Positions 49,478 through 58,122 of a stretch of DNA of 64,000 bases are shown here, one piece after another. Made by a program: the position numbers and the translations under genes. Below the pieces are notes generated by a model. The model ran no database searches and was not told where the DNA came from. It worked only from the letters and a program-made list of their open reading frames with translations. This DNA is from Streptococcus mitis. GTDB lineage: Bacteria > Bacillota > Bacilli > Lactobacillales > Streptococcaceae. Positions within the stretch are counted from its first letter, which is position 1. The number at the start of each line of letters is the position of its first letter. The stretch is taken from positions 186,001 through 250,000 of the forward strand of contig NZ_PKIE01000001.1 in NCBI RefSeq assembly GCF_002860865.1. Direction: 5' to 3'.

Positions 49478-50107
49478 ATGGGAAAAATTGAAGTTATTAA
49501 TCATCCATTGATTCAACACAAATTGTCAATCTTGCGTCGTACAGATACTTCTACAAAAGCTTTTCGTGAGCTAGTAGATGAGATTGCAATGTTGATGGGG
49601 TATGAAGTACTTCGTGATCTTCCACTAGAAGATGTGGAAATCGAAACACCAATCACAAAAACAGTTCAAAAACAATTGGCAGGTAAGAAATTGGCCATCG
49701 TTCCAATCTTGCGTGCAGGTATCGGGATGGTTGATGGACTCTTGAGCTTGGTTCCAGCTGCTAAGGTTGGCCACATCGGTATGTACCGTGATGAAGAAAC
49801 GCTTCAACCAGTTGAGTACTTAGTGAAATTGCCTGAAGATATTGACCAACGTCAAATTTTTGTGGTAGACCCAATGTTGGCAACAGGTGGCTCAGCAATC
49901 TTGGCTGTTGATTCTCTTAAAAAACGTGGCGCATCAAATATCAAATTTGTCTGCCTTGTATCTGCTCCAGAAGGTGTTAAAGCCCTTCAAGAAGCTCATC
50001 CAGATGTAGAAATCTTTACAGCAGCCTTGGATGAACGTTTGAACGAACACGGATATATCGTTCCAGGTCTTGGAGATGCTGGAGACCGCTTGTTCGGTAC
50101 AAAATAA
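49478..50107 (+). CDS. upp: Uracil phosphoribosyltransferase
   Basis: A 209-residue PRTase salvaging uracil to UMP. The PRPP motif reads [11 protein letters not shown]; the uracil site [17 protein letters not shown] is at the C terminus. ATG 49478 has GAAGGA before it and gives the standard length. Own promoter overlapping the comEB terminator. Confidence 0.96.
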   Translation: MGKIEVINHPLIQHKLSILRRTDTSTKAFRELVDEIAMLMGYEVLRDLPLEDVEIETPITKTVQKQLAGKKLAIVPILRAGIGMVDGLLSLVPAAKVGHIGMYRDEETLQPVEYLVKLPEDIDQRQIFVVDPMLATGGSAILAVDSLKKRGASNIKFVCLVSAPEGVKALQEAHPDVEIFTAALDERLNEHGYIVPGLGDAGDRLFGTK

Positions 50108-50196
50108 CATCGAAAAGAAGAATGATTTGGAAAAGTATTTCCAGTCGTGAAAGGGGGTTGAATTTTTGTTTCTGTCTGATGAAAACAGAGCAAAAA

Positions 50197-50226
50197 TTTG
50201 ACCTTTTTTGACCAAGATATTATAAT
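50197..50226 (+). promoter_or_regulatory. clpP promoter with CtsR operator
   Basis: TTGACC (-35, 50198-50203), 17 bases, TATAAT (50221-50226). TTTGACC repeats directly at 50197 and 50207; on the other strand this reads GGTCAAAAAAGGTCAAA, the CtsR heat-shock operator, and it covers the -35. Confidence 0.88.
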
Positions 50227-50280
50227 AGTCTTATCTTCAGTCATTTGACCAACAAAATTAAAACTCAAAAGGAGAAATGA

Positions 50281-50871
50281 ATGATTCCTGTAGTTATTGA
50301 ACAAACAAGCCGTGGGGAACGTTCCTACGATATTTACTCACGTCTTCTCAAAGACCGCATCATTATGCTGACAGGCCCAGTTGAAGACAATATGGCTAAC
50401 TCAGTTATTGCACAGTTGCTTTTCTTGGATGCCCAAGATAGTACAAAAGATATTTACCTTTATGTCAATACACCTGGTGGTTCCGTTTCAGCTGGTTTGG
50501 CAATCGTTGATACCATGAACTTTATCAAGGCAGATGTCCAAACCATTGTTATGGGAATGGCTGCATCTATGGGGACTGTCATCGCATCAAGTGGAGCAAA
50601 AGGCAAGCGTTTCATGCTTCCAAATGCAGAGTATATGATCCACCAACCGATGGGTGGTACAGGTGGTGGTACTCAACAAACTGATATGGCGATCGCTGCA
50701 GAACACTTGCTTAAAACTCGTAATACTTTGGAAAAAATCTTGGCTGAAAATTCAGGTCAGTCAATCGAAAAAGTCCATGCAGATGCAGAACGAGATAACT
50801 GGATGAGCGCCCAGGAAACACTTGAATATGGCTTTATTGATGAAATCATGGCCAACAATTCATTGAATTAA
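50281..50871 (+). CDS. clpP: ATP-dependent Clp protease proteolytic subunit
   Basis: A 196-residue serine protease forming a 14-mer barrel fed by ClpC/E/X unfoldases. Catalytic triad visible: Ser96 (GMAASMGT), His121 (MIHQPMGG) and Asp172 (ERDNWM). RBS AAAGGAG. CtsR-controlled promoter and own terminator. Confidence 0.97.
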   Translation: MIPVVIEQTSRGERSYDIYSRLLKDRIIMLTGPVEDNMANSVIAQLLFLDAQDSTKDIYLYVNTPGGSVSAGLAIVDTMNFIKADVQTIVMGMAASMGTVIASSGAKGKRFMLPNAEYMIHQPMGGTGGGTQQTDMAIAAEHLLKTRNTLEKILAENSGQSIEKVHADAERDNWMSAQETLEYGFIDEIMANNSLN

Positions 50872-50880
50872 TGATCAAAG

Positions 50881-50910
50881 AAGGCAAACTCGACTGGGTT
50901 TGCTTTTTTT
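50881..50910 (+). terminator. clpP terminator
   Basis: GCAAAC / GTTTGC stem followed by seven T; the promoter TATAAT of the next gene follows at once. Confidence 0.7.
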
Positions 50911-50949
50911 GGTATAATAGGGAGAGATTTCTTAGAAAGAGGATTTATC

Positions 50950-51237
50950 ATGTTTGAAAAAGTCAATCGATCTGGCTTGATTATCTATCTTTACTATAAT
51001 CGTGATGCCAAAAAATTGCAGGATTATGGAGATATTACCTATCATTCCAAGAAACATCGTTACTTACAACTCTATGTTCCAACTCAAGAAATGGAGCAAT
51101 TGGTCGGGCGCTTGGGCAAGGAAAAGTTTATAAAAAAAGTCAGGGTTTGTCATATCCAAGAGCTGGAAACACCCTTTGTGGGCAATCTTCATCGAGAGGA
51201 AAACGTTATCATCGAAAAAGTTCAAGAAAAGTGTTGA
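50950..51237 (+). CDS. YlbG family protein (DUF2129)
   Basis: A 95-residue soluble protein matching YlbG ([39 protein letters not shown]). The family is common in Firmicutes and of unknown function. RBS AGAAAGAGG. Its stop codon lies inside the -35 of the liv operon. Confidence 0.9.
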   Translation: MFEKVNRSGLIIYLYYNRDAKKLQDYGDITYHSKKHRYLQLYVPTQEMEQLVGRLGKEKFIKKVRVCHIQELETPFVGNLHREENVIIEKVQEKC

Positions 51238-51262
51238 CAATTTTCTGATAATTCGGTATATT
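51234..51262 (+). promoter_or_regulatory. liv operon promoter
   Basis: TTGACA (51234-51239), 17 bases, TATATT (51257-51262). The -35 overlaps the ylbG stop codon. No CodY box is obvious by eye. Confidence 0.75.
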
Positions 51263-51304
51263 CTTAACATGCTATTTATTTAAGAAATAAGGAGACAAAA
51301 AAAG

Positions 51305-52465
51305 ATGAAGAAAAAATTTGCCCTATCGTTTGTGGCGCTTGCAAGTGTAGCACTTCTTGCAGCCTGTGGAGAAGTGAAGTCTGGAGCGTCAAACGCTGCT
51401 GGTAACTCAGTAGAGGAAAAGACAATCAAAATTGGATTTAACTTCGAAGAAACTGGTGCCGTAGCTGCCTACGGAACATCTGAACAAAAAGGTGCCCAAC
51501 TTGCCGTTGATGAAATCAATGCAGCAGGTGGTATCGACGGAAAACAAATCGAAGTAGTTGATAAAGATAATAAATCTGAAACTGCTGAGGCGGCTTCAGT
51601 AACAACTAACCTAGTAACCCAATCTAAGGTATCAGCAATCGTAGGACCTGCGACATCTGGTGCAACTGCAGCTGCTGTAGCTAACGCTACAAAAGCAGGT
51701 GTTCCATTGATTTCGCCAAGTGCGACTCAAGATGGATTGACTAAAGGTCAAGATTACCTCTTTATCGGAACATTCCAAGATAGCTTCCAAGGAAAAATTA
51801 TCTCAAACTATGTTACTGAAAAATTAAACGCTAAGAAAGTTGTTCTTTACACTGACAATGCCAGCGACTATGCTAAAGGTATTGCTAAAGCCTTCCGTGA
51901 AGCTTACAAGGGTGAAATCGTTGCAGATGAAACTTTCGTAGCAGGTGACACAGACTTTCAAGCAGCCCTTACAAAAATGAAAGGGAAAGACTTTGATGCT
52001 ATCATCGTCCCTGGTTACTACACTGAAGCTGGTAAAATTGTAAACCAAGCGCGTGGTATGGGAATTGATAAACCAATCGTTGGTGGTGATGGATTCAACG
52101 GTGAAGAGTTTGTACAACAAGCAACTGCTGAAAAAGCATCAAACATCTACTTTATCTCAGGCTTCTCAACTACTGTAGAAGTTTCAGCTAAAGCAAAAGC
52201 TTTCCTTGATGCTTACCGTGCTAAGTACAACGAAGAGCCTTCAACATTTGCAGCCTTGGCTTATGACTCAGTTCACCTTGTAGCAAACGCAGCAAAAGGT
52301 GCTAAAAACTCAGGTGAAATCAAGGATAACCTTGCTAAAACAAAAGATTTTGAAGGTGTAACTGGTCAAACAAGCTTCGATGCAGACCACAACACAGTCA
52401 AAACTGCTTACATGATGACCATGAACAATGGTAAGGTTGAAGCAGCAGAAGTTGTAAAACCATAA
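51305..52465 (+). CDS. livJ: Branched-chain amino acid ABC transporter substrate-binding lipoprotein
   Basis: A 386-residue lipoprotein. Lipobox LLAAC with Cys21, then a periplasmic-binding type I domain (IGFNFEETGAVAAYGTSEQKGAQLAVDEINAAGGIDGKQIE, VGPATSGA, ISPSAT). It captures Leu/Ile/Val for the permease LivHM. Codon bias suggests high expression. Separated from livH by a strong stem-loop. Confidence 0.95.
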   Translation: MKKKFALSFVALASVALLAACGEVKSGASNAAGNSVEEKTIKIGFNFEETGAVAAYGTSEQKGAQLAVDEINAAGGIDGKQIEVVDKDNKSETAEAASVTTNLVTQSKVSAIVGPATSGATAAAVANATKAGVPLISPSATQDGLTKGQDYLFIGTFQDSFQGKIISNYVTEKLNAKKVVLYTDNASDYAKGIAKAFREAYKGEIVADETFVAGDTDFQAALTKMKGKDFDAIIVPGYYTEAGKIVNQARGMGIDKPIVGGDGFNGEEFVQQATAEKASNIYFISGFSTTVEVSAKAKAFLDAYRAKYNEEPSTFAALAYDSVHLVANAAKGAKNSGEIKDNLAKTKDFEGVTGQTSFDADHNTVKTAYMMTMNNGKVEAAEVVKP

Positions 52466-52475
52466 TAGAAAAATG

Positions 52476-52516
52476 TTGAAATAGGGAATGAGCCTTTGAC
52501 TCACTCCCTGTTTCGA
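52476..52516 (+). other. Long hairpin between livJ and livH
   Basis: AGGGAATGAG (52483-52492) pairs with CTCACTCCCT (52500-52509) in 9 of 10 positions, and the stem extends outward with TTGAAAT / GTTTCGA. No T-run follows. Such a structure fits an mRNA processing or 3' stabilising element rather than a full terminator. Confidence 0.65.
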
Positions 52517-52581
52517 TGTTTAAGAACCTATCAAAAAGTGAGGGGAAACCCTCAAAATTATAAATAGAAAGAGTGAATCTT

Positions 52582-53451
52582 ATGCTCCAACAACTAGTAA
52601 ATGGTTTGATTCTAGGTAGTGTTTATGCGCTGTTAGCACTAGGATATACCATGGTTTACGGAATTATCAAGCTCATCAACTTCGCCCACGGTGATATTTA
52701 TATGATGGGAGCCTTTATCGGTTATTTCTTGATTAATTCTTTCCAAATGAATTTCTTTGTAGCGCTTATTGTAGCTATGCTAGCGACGGCCATTCTTGGT
52801 GTCGTGATTGAGTTCCTTGCTTACCGACCTTTGCGTCACTCTACTCGTATTGCTGTTTTGATTACAGCTATCGGGGTTTCCTTCCTATTGGAGTATGGCA
52901 TGGTCTATCTGGTTGGTGCCAATACCCGTGCCTTCCCTCAAGCGATTCAAACAGTTCGCTATGATTTGGGACCAGTTAGCCTAACAAACGTGCAGTTAAT
53001 GATTTTGGCCATCTCCTTGATTTTGATGATTTTATTACAAGTCATTGTTCAAAAGACCAAGATGGGGAAAGCCATGCGTGCAGTATCCGTAGATAGCGAT
53101 GCGGCGCAATTGATGGGGATCAATGTAAACCGTACTATCAGCTTTACCTTTGCTTTGGGTTCAGCTCTTGCGGGTGCGGCTGGTGTTTTGATTGCCCTTT
53201 ATTATAACTCTCTTGAGCCTTTGATGGGGGTTACTCCAGGTCTTAAGTCTTTCGTTGCCGCAGTACTTGGTGGTATCGGGATTATTCCTGGTGCGGCTCT
53301 TGGTGGCTTTGTGATTGGTCTATTGGAAACCTTTGCGACAGCCTTTGGGATGTCAGACTTCCGTGATGCCATTGTTTATGGAATTTTGTTGTTGATCTTG
53401 ATTGTCCGCCCAGCTGGTATCCTTGGTAAAAATGTGAAAGAGAAGGTGTAA
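52582..53451 (+). CDS. livH: Branched-chain amino acid ABC transporter permease LivH
   Basis: A 289-residue permease with about eight membrane helices; opens MLQQLVNGLILGSVYALLALGYTMVYG, typical LivH, with the INFAHGD motif and a C-terminal GGIGIIPGAALGG segment. ATG 52582 gives the usual length and has GAAAGAG upstream; a GTG three codons earlier is less likely. Confidence 0.94.
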   Translation: MLQQLVNGLILGSVYALLALGYTMVYGIIKLINFAHGDIYMMGAFIGYFLINSFQMNFFVALIVAMLATAILGVVIEFLAYRPLRHSTRIAVLITAIGVSFLLEYGMVYLVGANTRAFPQAIQTVRYDLGPVSLTNVQLMILAISLILMILLQVIVQKTKMGKAMRAVSVDSDAAQLMGINVNRTISFTFALGSALAGAAGVLIALYYNSLEPLMGVTPGLKSFVAAVLGGIGIIPGAALGGFVIGLLETFATAFGMSDFRDAIVYGILLLILIVRPAGILGKNVKEKV

Positions 53452-53454
53452 ACG

Positions 53455-54411
53455 ATGAAGGAAAATTTAAAAGTTAATATTCTATGGTTACTCCTTTTGT
53501 TAGCTGGCTATGGCTTGATTAGTGTACTGGTTTCAGTCGGAGTACTCAACCTATTCTATGTTCAGATTTTGCAACAAATCGGAATTAATATTATTCTGGC
53601 TGTTGGTCTCAACTTAATCGTTGGTTTTTCAGGCCAATTTTCACTTGGTCATGCTGGTTTCATGGCGATTGGTGCCTATGCAGCAGCTATTATTGGTTCT
53701 AAATCACCAACCTACGGTGCCTTCTTTGGAGCTATGCTTGTAGGGGCTTTGCTTTCAGGAGCAGTTGCCTTGCTTGTCGGAATTCCAACCTTGCGCTTGA
53801 AGGGGGACTATCTTGCGGTAGCGACTCTAGGTGTTTCTGAAATTATCCGTATCTTTATCATCAATGGCGGAAGCCTTACAAATGGTGCGGCAGGTATCTT
53901 GGGAATTCCTAACTTTACAACTTGGCAAATGGTTTACTTCTTTGTCGTGATTACAACTATTGCAACCTTGAACTTCTTGCGTAGTCCAATTGGTCGTTCA
54001 ACTCTCTCTGTTCGTGAGGATGAAATCGCTGCTGAGTCAGTTGGGGTTAATACGACTAAGATTAAAATCATCGCCTTCGTCTTTGGTGCTATTACTGCAA
54101 GTATTGCAGGGTCACTTCAGGCAGGATTTATCGGTTCAGTTGTACCGAAAGATTACACTTTCATCAACTCAATCAACGTTTTGATCATTGTTGTCTTTGG
54201 TGGACTTGGTTCCATTACAGGTGCTATTGTTTCAGCTATTGTTCTTGGAATTTTGAATATGCTTCTCCAAGATGTTGCTAGTGTGCGTATGATTATTTAT
54301 GCTTTGGCCTTGGTATTGGTAATGATTTTCAGACCAGGTGGACTACTTGGGACATGGGAATTGAGCCTATCACGTTTCTTTAAAAAATCTAAGAAGGAGG
54401 AACAAAACTAA
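53455..54411 (+). CDS. livM: Branched-chain amino acid ABC transporter permease LivM
   Basis: A 318-residue permease with about nine helices and the LivM motifs GFSGQFSLGHAGFMAIGAYAAA and FGGLGSITGAI. Three bases after livH and overlapping livG by one base (TAATG). Forms the channel with LivH. Confidence 0.94.
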   Translation: MKENLKVNILWLLLLLAGYGLISVLVSVGVLNLFYVQILQQIGINIILAVGLNLIVGFSGQFSLGHAGFMAIGAYAAAIIGSKSPTYGAFFGAMLVGALLSGAVALLVGIPTLRLKGDYLAVATLGVSEIIRIFIINGGSLTNGAAGILGIPNFTTWQMVYFFVVITTIATLNFLRSPIGRSTLSVREDEIAAESVGVNTTKIKIIAFVFGAITASIAGSLQAGFIGSVVPKDYTFINSINVLIIVVFGGLGSITGAIVSAIVLGILNMLLQDVASVRMIIYALALVLVMIFRPGGLLGTWELSLSRFFKKSKKEEQN

Positions 54412-55175
54412 TGGCATTACTTGAAGTAAAACAGTTAACCAAACATTTTGGCGGTCTAACAGCTGTTGGAGATGTGACTCTTGAATTGAACGAAGGGGAA
54501 TTGGTTGGACTAATCGGTCCAAATGGAGCTGGGAAAACCACTCTTTTCAACCTTTTGACCGGTGTTTATGAACCAAGCGAGGGAACAGTAACCCTAGATG
54601 GTCACCTTTTGAATGGAAAGTCACCTTATAAGATTGCTTCTTTGGGACTTGGACGTACTTTCCAAAATATTCGACTCTTTAAAGATTTAACAGTTTTGGA
54701 CAATGTTTTGATTGCTTTTGGCAACCATCACAAACAACATGTTTTTGCTAGTTTCTTACGCTTACCAGCTTTTTACAAGAGTGAAAAAGAATTAAAGGCT
54801 AAGGCTTTGGAATTGTTGAAAATCTTTGATTTAGATGGTGATGCAGAAACTCTTGCTAAAAATCTTGCCTACGGACAACAACGTCGTTTGGAAATTGTTC
54901 GTGCTCTCGCTACGGAACCTAAAATTCTCTTTTTAGATGAACCAGCAGCAGGTATGAACCCACAGGAAACAGCCGAATTGACTGAGTTAATTCGTCGTAT
55001 CAAAGATGAATTTAAGATTACGATCATGCTGATTGAACACGATATGAATCTGGTCATGGAAGTGACAGAACGTATCTACGTACTTGAATATGGTCGTTTG
55101 ATTGCTCAGGGAACTCCAGACGAAATTAAGACCAATAAACGCGTTATCGAAGCTTATCTAGGAGGTGAAGCCTAA
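54411..55175 (+). CDS. livG: Branched-chain amino acid ABC transporter ATPase LivG
   Basis: A 254-residue ATPase. Walker A GPNGAGKTT, Q-loop RTFQNIRLF, signature here LAYGQQRRLEIVRAL (LivG proteins vary from LSGGQ), Walker B ILFLDEPAAGMNP and switch LIEHDM. One-base overlaps on both sides couple its translation to livM and livF. Confidence 0.95.
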   Translation: MALLEVKQLTKHFGGLTAVGDVTLELNEGELVGLIGPNGAGKTTLFNLLTGVYEPSEGTVTLDGHLLNGKSPYKIASLGLGRTFQNIRLFKDLTVLDNVLIAFGNHHKQHVFASFLRLPAFYKSEKELKAKALELLKIFDLDGDAETLAKNLAYGQQRRLEIVRALATEPKILFLDEPAAGMNPQETAELTELIRRIKDEFKITIMLIEHDMNLVMEVTERIYVLEYGRLIAQGTPDEIKTNKRVIEAYLGGEA

Positions 55176-55885
55176 TGTCTATGTTAAAAGTTGATAATCT
55201 TTCTGTGCATTACGGTATGATCCAAGCAGTCCGTGATGTAAGCTTTGAAGTAAATGAAGGAGAGGTTGTTTCCCTTATCGGTGCCAATGGTGCAGGTAAG
55301 ACAACCATTCTCCGTACCTTGTCTGGTTTGGTTAGACCGAGTTCAGGAAAGATTGAATTTTTAGGTCAAGAAATCCAAAAAATGCCAGCTCAAAAAATCG
55401 TGGCAGGTGGTCTTTCACAAGTTCCAGAAGGACGCCACGTCTTTCCTGGCTTAACTGTTATGGAAAATCTTGAAATGGGAGCTTTCTTAAAGAAAAATCG
55501 TGAAGAAAATCAAGCCAACTTGAAGAAAGTTTTCTCACGCTTTCCTCGTCTTGAAGAACGGAAGAACCAAGATGCAGCTACTCTTTCAGGGGGAGAACAG
55601 CAAATGCTTGCCATGGGACGCGCCCTCATGTCAACACCAAAACTTCTTCTTTTAGATGAACCATCAATGGGACTTGCCCCAATCTTTATCCAAGAGATTT
55701 TTGATATCATTCAAGACATCCAGAAACAAGGAACAACCGTCCTCTTGATTGAACAAAATGCCAATAAAGCACTCGCAATCTCTGACCGAGGCTATGTATT
55801 GGAAACAGGGAAAATCGTTCTATCAGGAACAGGAAAAGAACTCGCTTCATCAGAAGAAGTCAGAAAAGCATATCTAGGTGGCTAA
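55175..55885 (+). CDS. livF: Branched-chain amino acid ABC transporter ATPase LivF
   Basis: A 236-residue ATPase. Walker A GANGAGKTT, signature LSGGEQQMLAMGRAL, Walker B LLLLDEPSMGLAP and switch LIEQN. Last gene of livJHMGF; its TAA stop is part of a strong terminator. Confidence 0.95.
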   Translation: MSMLKVDNLSVHYGMIQAVRDVSFEVNEGEVVSLIGANGAGKTTILRTLSGLVRPSSGKIEFLGQEIQKMPAQKIVAGGLSQVPEGRHVFPGLTVMENLEMGAFLKKNREENQANLKKVFSRFPRLEERKNQDAATLSGGEQQMLAMGRALMSTPKLLLLDEPSMGLAPIFIQEIFDIIQDIQKQGTTVLLIEQNANKALAISDRGYVLETGKIVLSGTGKELASSEEVRKAYLGG

Positions 55886-55906
55886 AAAGGTCCGGGGGAC
55901 CTTTTT
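55884..55906 (+). terminator. liv operon terminator
   Basis: Perfect 10-bp stem AAAAAGGTCC / GGACCTTTTT with loop GGG, beginning inside the livF stop codon. Confidence 0.9.
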
Positions 55907-56041
55907 AGTCGGCGGATGAAGATTGCGAAGCAATTATCAAATCCACTGGATTGTTTTAGTCGGTGGATGAGGATTACGAAGTAATCATCATTATAGTCCG
56001 GGGGACCTTTTTAGTCGGTGAATAGAGATTGCGAAGCAATT
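55907..56041. repeat. Tandem hairpin repeat after livF
   Basis: Three related units begin AGTCGG and carry the hairpins GATTGC-GAA-GCAATT (55921), GATTAC-GAA-GTAATC (55972) and GATTGC-GAA-GCAATT (56027), 51 and 55 bases apart. Copy 2 changes both sides of one stem pair, so the fold is kept. A second copy of the CCGGGGGACCTTTTT terminator half lies between units 2 and 3. No reading frame or known repeat family is recognised. With the terminators on either side this accounts for most of the 360-base gap. Confidence 0.75.
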
Positions 56042-56081
56042 CTCATCTGCACTGGAAGGTTAGCTTCTGATAATTGAAATA

Positions 56082-56139
56082 AAATCGAATGAAGCGTATC
56101 TACCCTTCATTCACAGGGCTCGATTTCAGAGCTCTTTTT
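56082..56139 (+). terminator. Second terminator with competing hairpin upstream of acuB-like gene
   Basis: Terminator stem AGGGCTC / GAGCTCT (56115-56121 and 56129-56135) then TTTT. An alternative fold pairs GAATGAAG (56087-56094) with CTTCATTC (56105-56112) and AAATC / GATTT outside it, using bases from the terminator stem and loop. Confidence 0.6.
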
Positions 56140-56187
56140 GCTAGCTTATTCATACTTTTCTGAATTTTGAAAAAGAAATGTAAGCGT

Positions 56188-56216
56188 TTGATAGATTTAC
56201 AAAAAGATTGTATAAT
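56188..56216 (+). promoter_or_regulatory. Promoter of the CBS-ACT gene
   Basis: TTGATA (56188-56193), 17 bases, TATAAT (56211-56216). ATGTAAGCGTTTGATA overlapping the -35 is a poor match to cre (two mismatches). Confidence 0.75.
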
Positions 56217-56245
56217 AGGGATAAGAATAGAAAAGGAGAAGTCTC

Positions 56246-56902
56246 ATGGCAGTTAAAGATTTTATGACCCGCAAGGTAGTTTATATTAGTCCAGATACAA
56301 CAGTATCTCATGCAGCAGATTTGATGAGAGAGCAAGGGTTGCACCGCTTGCCTGTTATCGAAAATGATCAATTGGTTGGTTTGGTAACTGAGGGAACCAT
56401 TGCCCAAGCTAGTCCATCCAAAGCAACAAGTCTTTCTATCTATGAGATGAATTATCTTCTAAATAAGACAAAAGTAAAAGATGTGATGATTCGTGATGTT
56501 GTCACTGTTTCAGGCTATGCGAGTCTAGAGGATGCAACTTATCTGATGTTGAAAAACAAGATTGGTATTCTTCCTGTCGTAGATAACCATCAAGTCTATG
56601 GGGTTATTACGGACCGTGACGTTTTCCAAGCCTTTCTTGAAATCGCAGGTTATGGCGAAGAAGGGATTCGTGTACGCTTTGTTACGGAAAATGAAGTTGG
56701 TGTACTCGGAAAGATTGTTTCTTTGATTGTAGAAGAAAATTTGAATATCTCTCATACAGTCAATATTCCGCGTAAGGATGGTAAGGTCATTATCGAAGTT
56801 CAAATCGATGGATCAATTGATTTACCAGCCTTGAAAGAAAAATTTGAATCAGAGAATATTCAAGTAGAAGAGATTACTCGTACTTCAGCAAAAGTCTTGT
56901 AA
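56246..56902 (+). CDS. CBS-CBS-ACT domain protein (AcuB-like)
   Basis: A 218-residue cytoplasmic protein: two CBS domains (about 1-60 and 75-135: DFMTRKVVYISPDTTVSHAADLM, DVMIRDVVTVSGYASLEDA) that commonly bind adenine nucleotides, then an ACT domain (about 142-215). It resembles Bacillus AcuB, but no acuA or acuC is adjacent, so a role in acetoin use is not supported. RBS AAAGGAG, own promoter and terminator. Confidence 0.9.
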   Translation: MAVKDFMTRKVVYISPDTTVSHAADLMREQGLHRLPVIENDQLVGLVTEGTIAQASPSKATSLSIYEMNYLLNKTKVKDVMIRDVVTVSGYASLEDATYLMLKNKIGILPVVDNHQVYGVITDRDVFQAFLEIAGYGEEGIRVRFVTENEVGVLGKIVSLIVEENLNISHTVNIPRKDGKVIIEVQIDGSIDLPALKEKFESENIQVEEITRTSAKVL

Positions 56903-56907
56903 AAAGG

Positions 56908-56929
56908 GAAGCCGAAAGGCTTCTTTTTT
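56908..56929 (+). terminator. Terminator after the CBS-ACT gene
   Basis: GAAGCC-GAAA-GGCTTC then six T. Confidence 0.85.
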
Positions 56930-57009
56930 CATGAAAAGAGGAGTAGAGCAAAAGATGGAAAGAAATGATAAAATATGCTATAATGAAATAATGTAAAAAA
57001 GGAGTATTT

Positions 57010-58105
57010 ATGGACATTTCAGTAATTCGTCAGAAAATTGACGCAAATCGTGAAAAATTAGCTTCTTTCAGGGGGTCTCTTTGACCTCGAAGGTTTAGAG
57101 GAAGAGATTGCTATCTTGGAAAACAAGATGACAGAACCTGATTTTTGGAACGATAATATCGCGGCCCAAAAAACGTCGCAAGAATTAAATGAATTAAAAA
57201 ACACTTACAATACTTTCCATAAGATGGAAGAGTTGCAGGATGAAGTTGAAATTTTATTAGACTTTTTAGCTGAAGATGAGTCGGTACATGAAGAATTGGT
57301 TGAACAGTTGTCAGAACTTGATAAGATGATGACCAGTTACGAGATGACCTTGCTCTTGTCAGAACCTTATGACCATAATAATGCCATCTTGGAAATCCAT
57401 CCAGGATCCGGTGGTACTGAGGCTCAGGACTGGGGTGATATGTTGCTTCGTATGTACACTCGCTATGGAAATGCTAAAGGCTTTAAAGTGGAAGTATTGG
57501 ATTACCAAGCAGGAGATGAAGCTGGTATCAAGTCAGTAACCTTATCATTTGAAGGACCTAATGCCTATGGTCTTCTCAAGTCAGAAATGGGGGTACACCG
57601 TTTGGTGCGAATTTCACCATTTGACTCTGCTAAACGTCGCCATACCTCTTTCACATCTGTAGAAGTGATGCCAGAGTTGGATGATACCATTGAAGTGGAA
57701 ATCCGTGAAGATGATATCAAGATGGACACCTTCCGTTCAGGTGGTGCTGGTGGACAAAACGTCAATAAGGTTTCAACAGGTGTACGTTTAACACACATTC
57801 CAACTGGGACTGTTGTCCAGTCAACGGTCGATCGTACCCAGTATGGAAATAGAGATCGTGCCATGAAGATGTTGCAGGCTAAGCTCTATCAAATGGAGCA
57901 AGAAAAGAAAGCAGCGGAAGTTGATTCCCTCAAGGGTGAGAAAAAGGAAATCACATGGGGAAGCCAAATCCGTTCATATGTTTTTACGCCATATACTATG
58001 GTAAAAGATCACCGAACTAGCTTTGAAGTTGCACAAGTAGATAAGGTTATGGATGGAGACCTAGATGGTTTTATTGATGCCTATCTCAAGTGGAGAATCA
58101 GCTAA
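57010..58105 (+). CDS. prfB: Peptide chain release factor 2, with programmed +1 frameshift
   Basis: RF2, about 364 residues, ends translation at UGA and UAA. The first 24 codons (57010-57081) end CTT and meet an in-frame TGA at 57082. The classic signal AGGGGG-TCT-CTT-TGA-C is present, so ribosomes shift +1 and resume at GAC 57083, giving DLEGLEEEI. The second frame has SPF (RISPFDS, stop-codon recognition) and GGQ (GGAGGQN, peptide release). Promoter TGC-TATAAT at 56976-56984; RBS AAGGAG. Followed by ftsE after 17 bases. Not a pseudogene. Confidence 0.95.
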
Positions 58106-58122
58106 GATAGAAAGGAACTCAC

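Noticed and set aside
56179..56194. A cre site overlapping the promoter of the CBS-ACT gene
   Set aside because: ATGTAAGCGTTTGATA has mismatches at two conserved positions of the right half; too weak to list as a feature.
57010..57084. prfB as a broken gene with an early stop
   Set aside because: The in-frame TGA sits in the conserved RF2 programmed frameshift signal, so the gene is intact.
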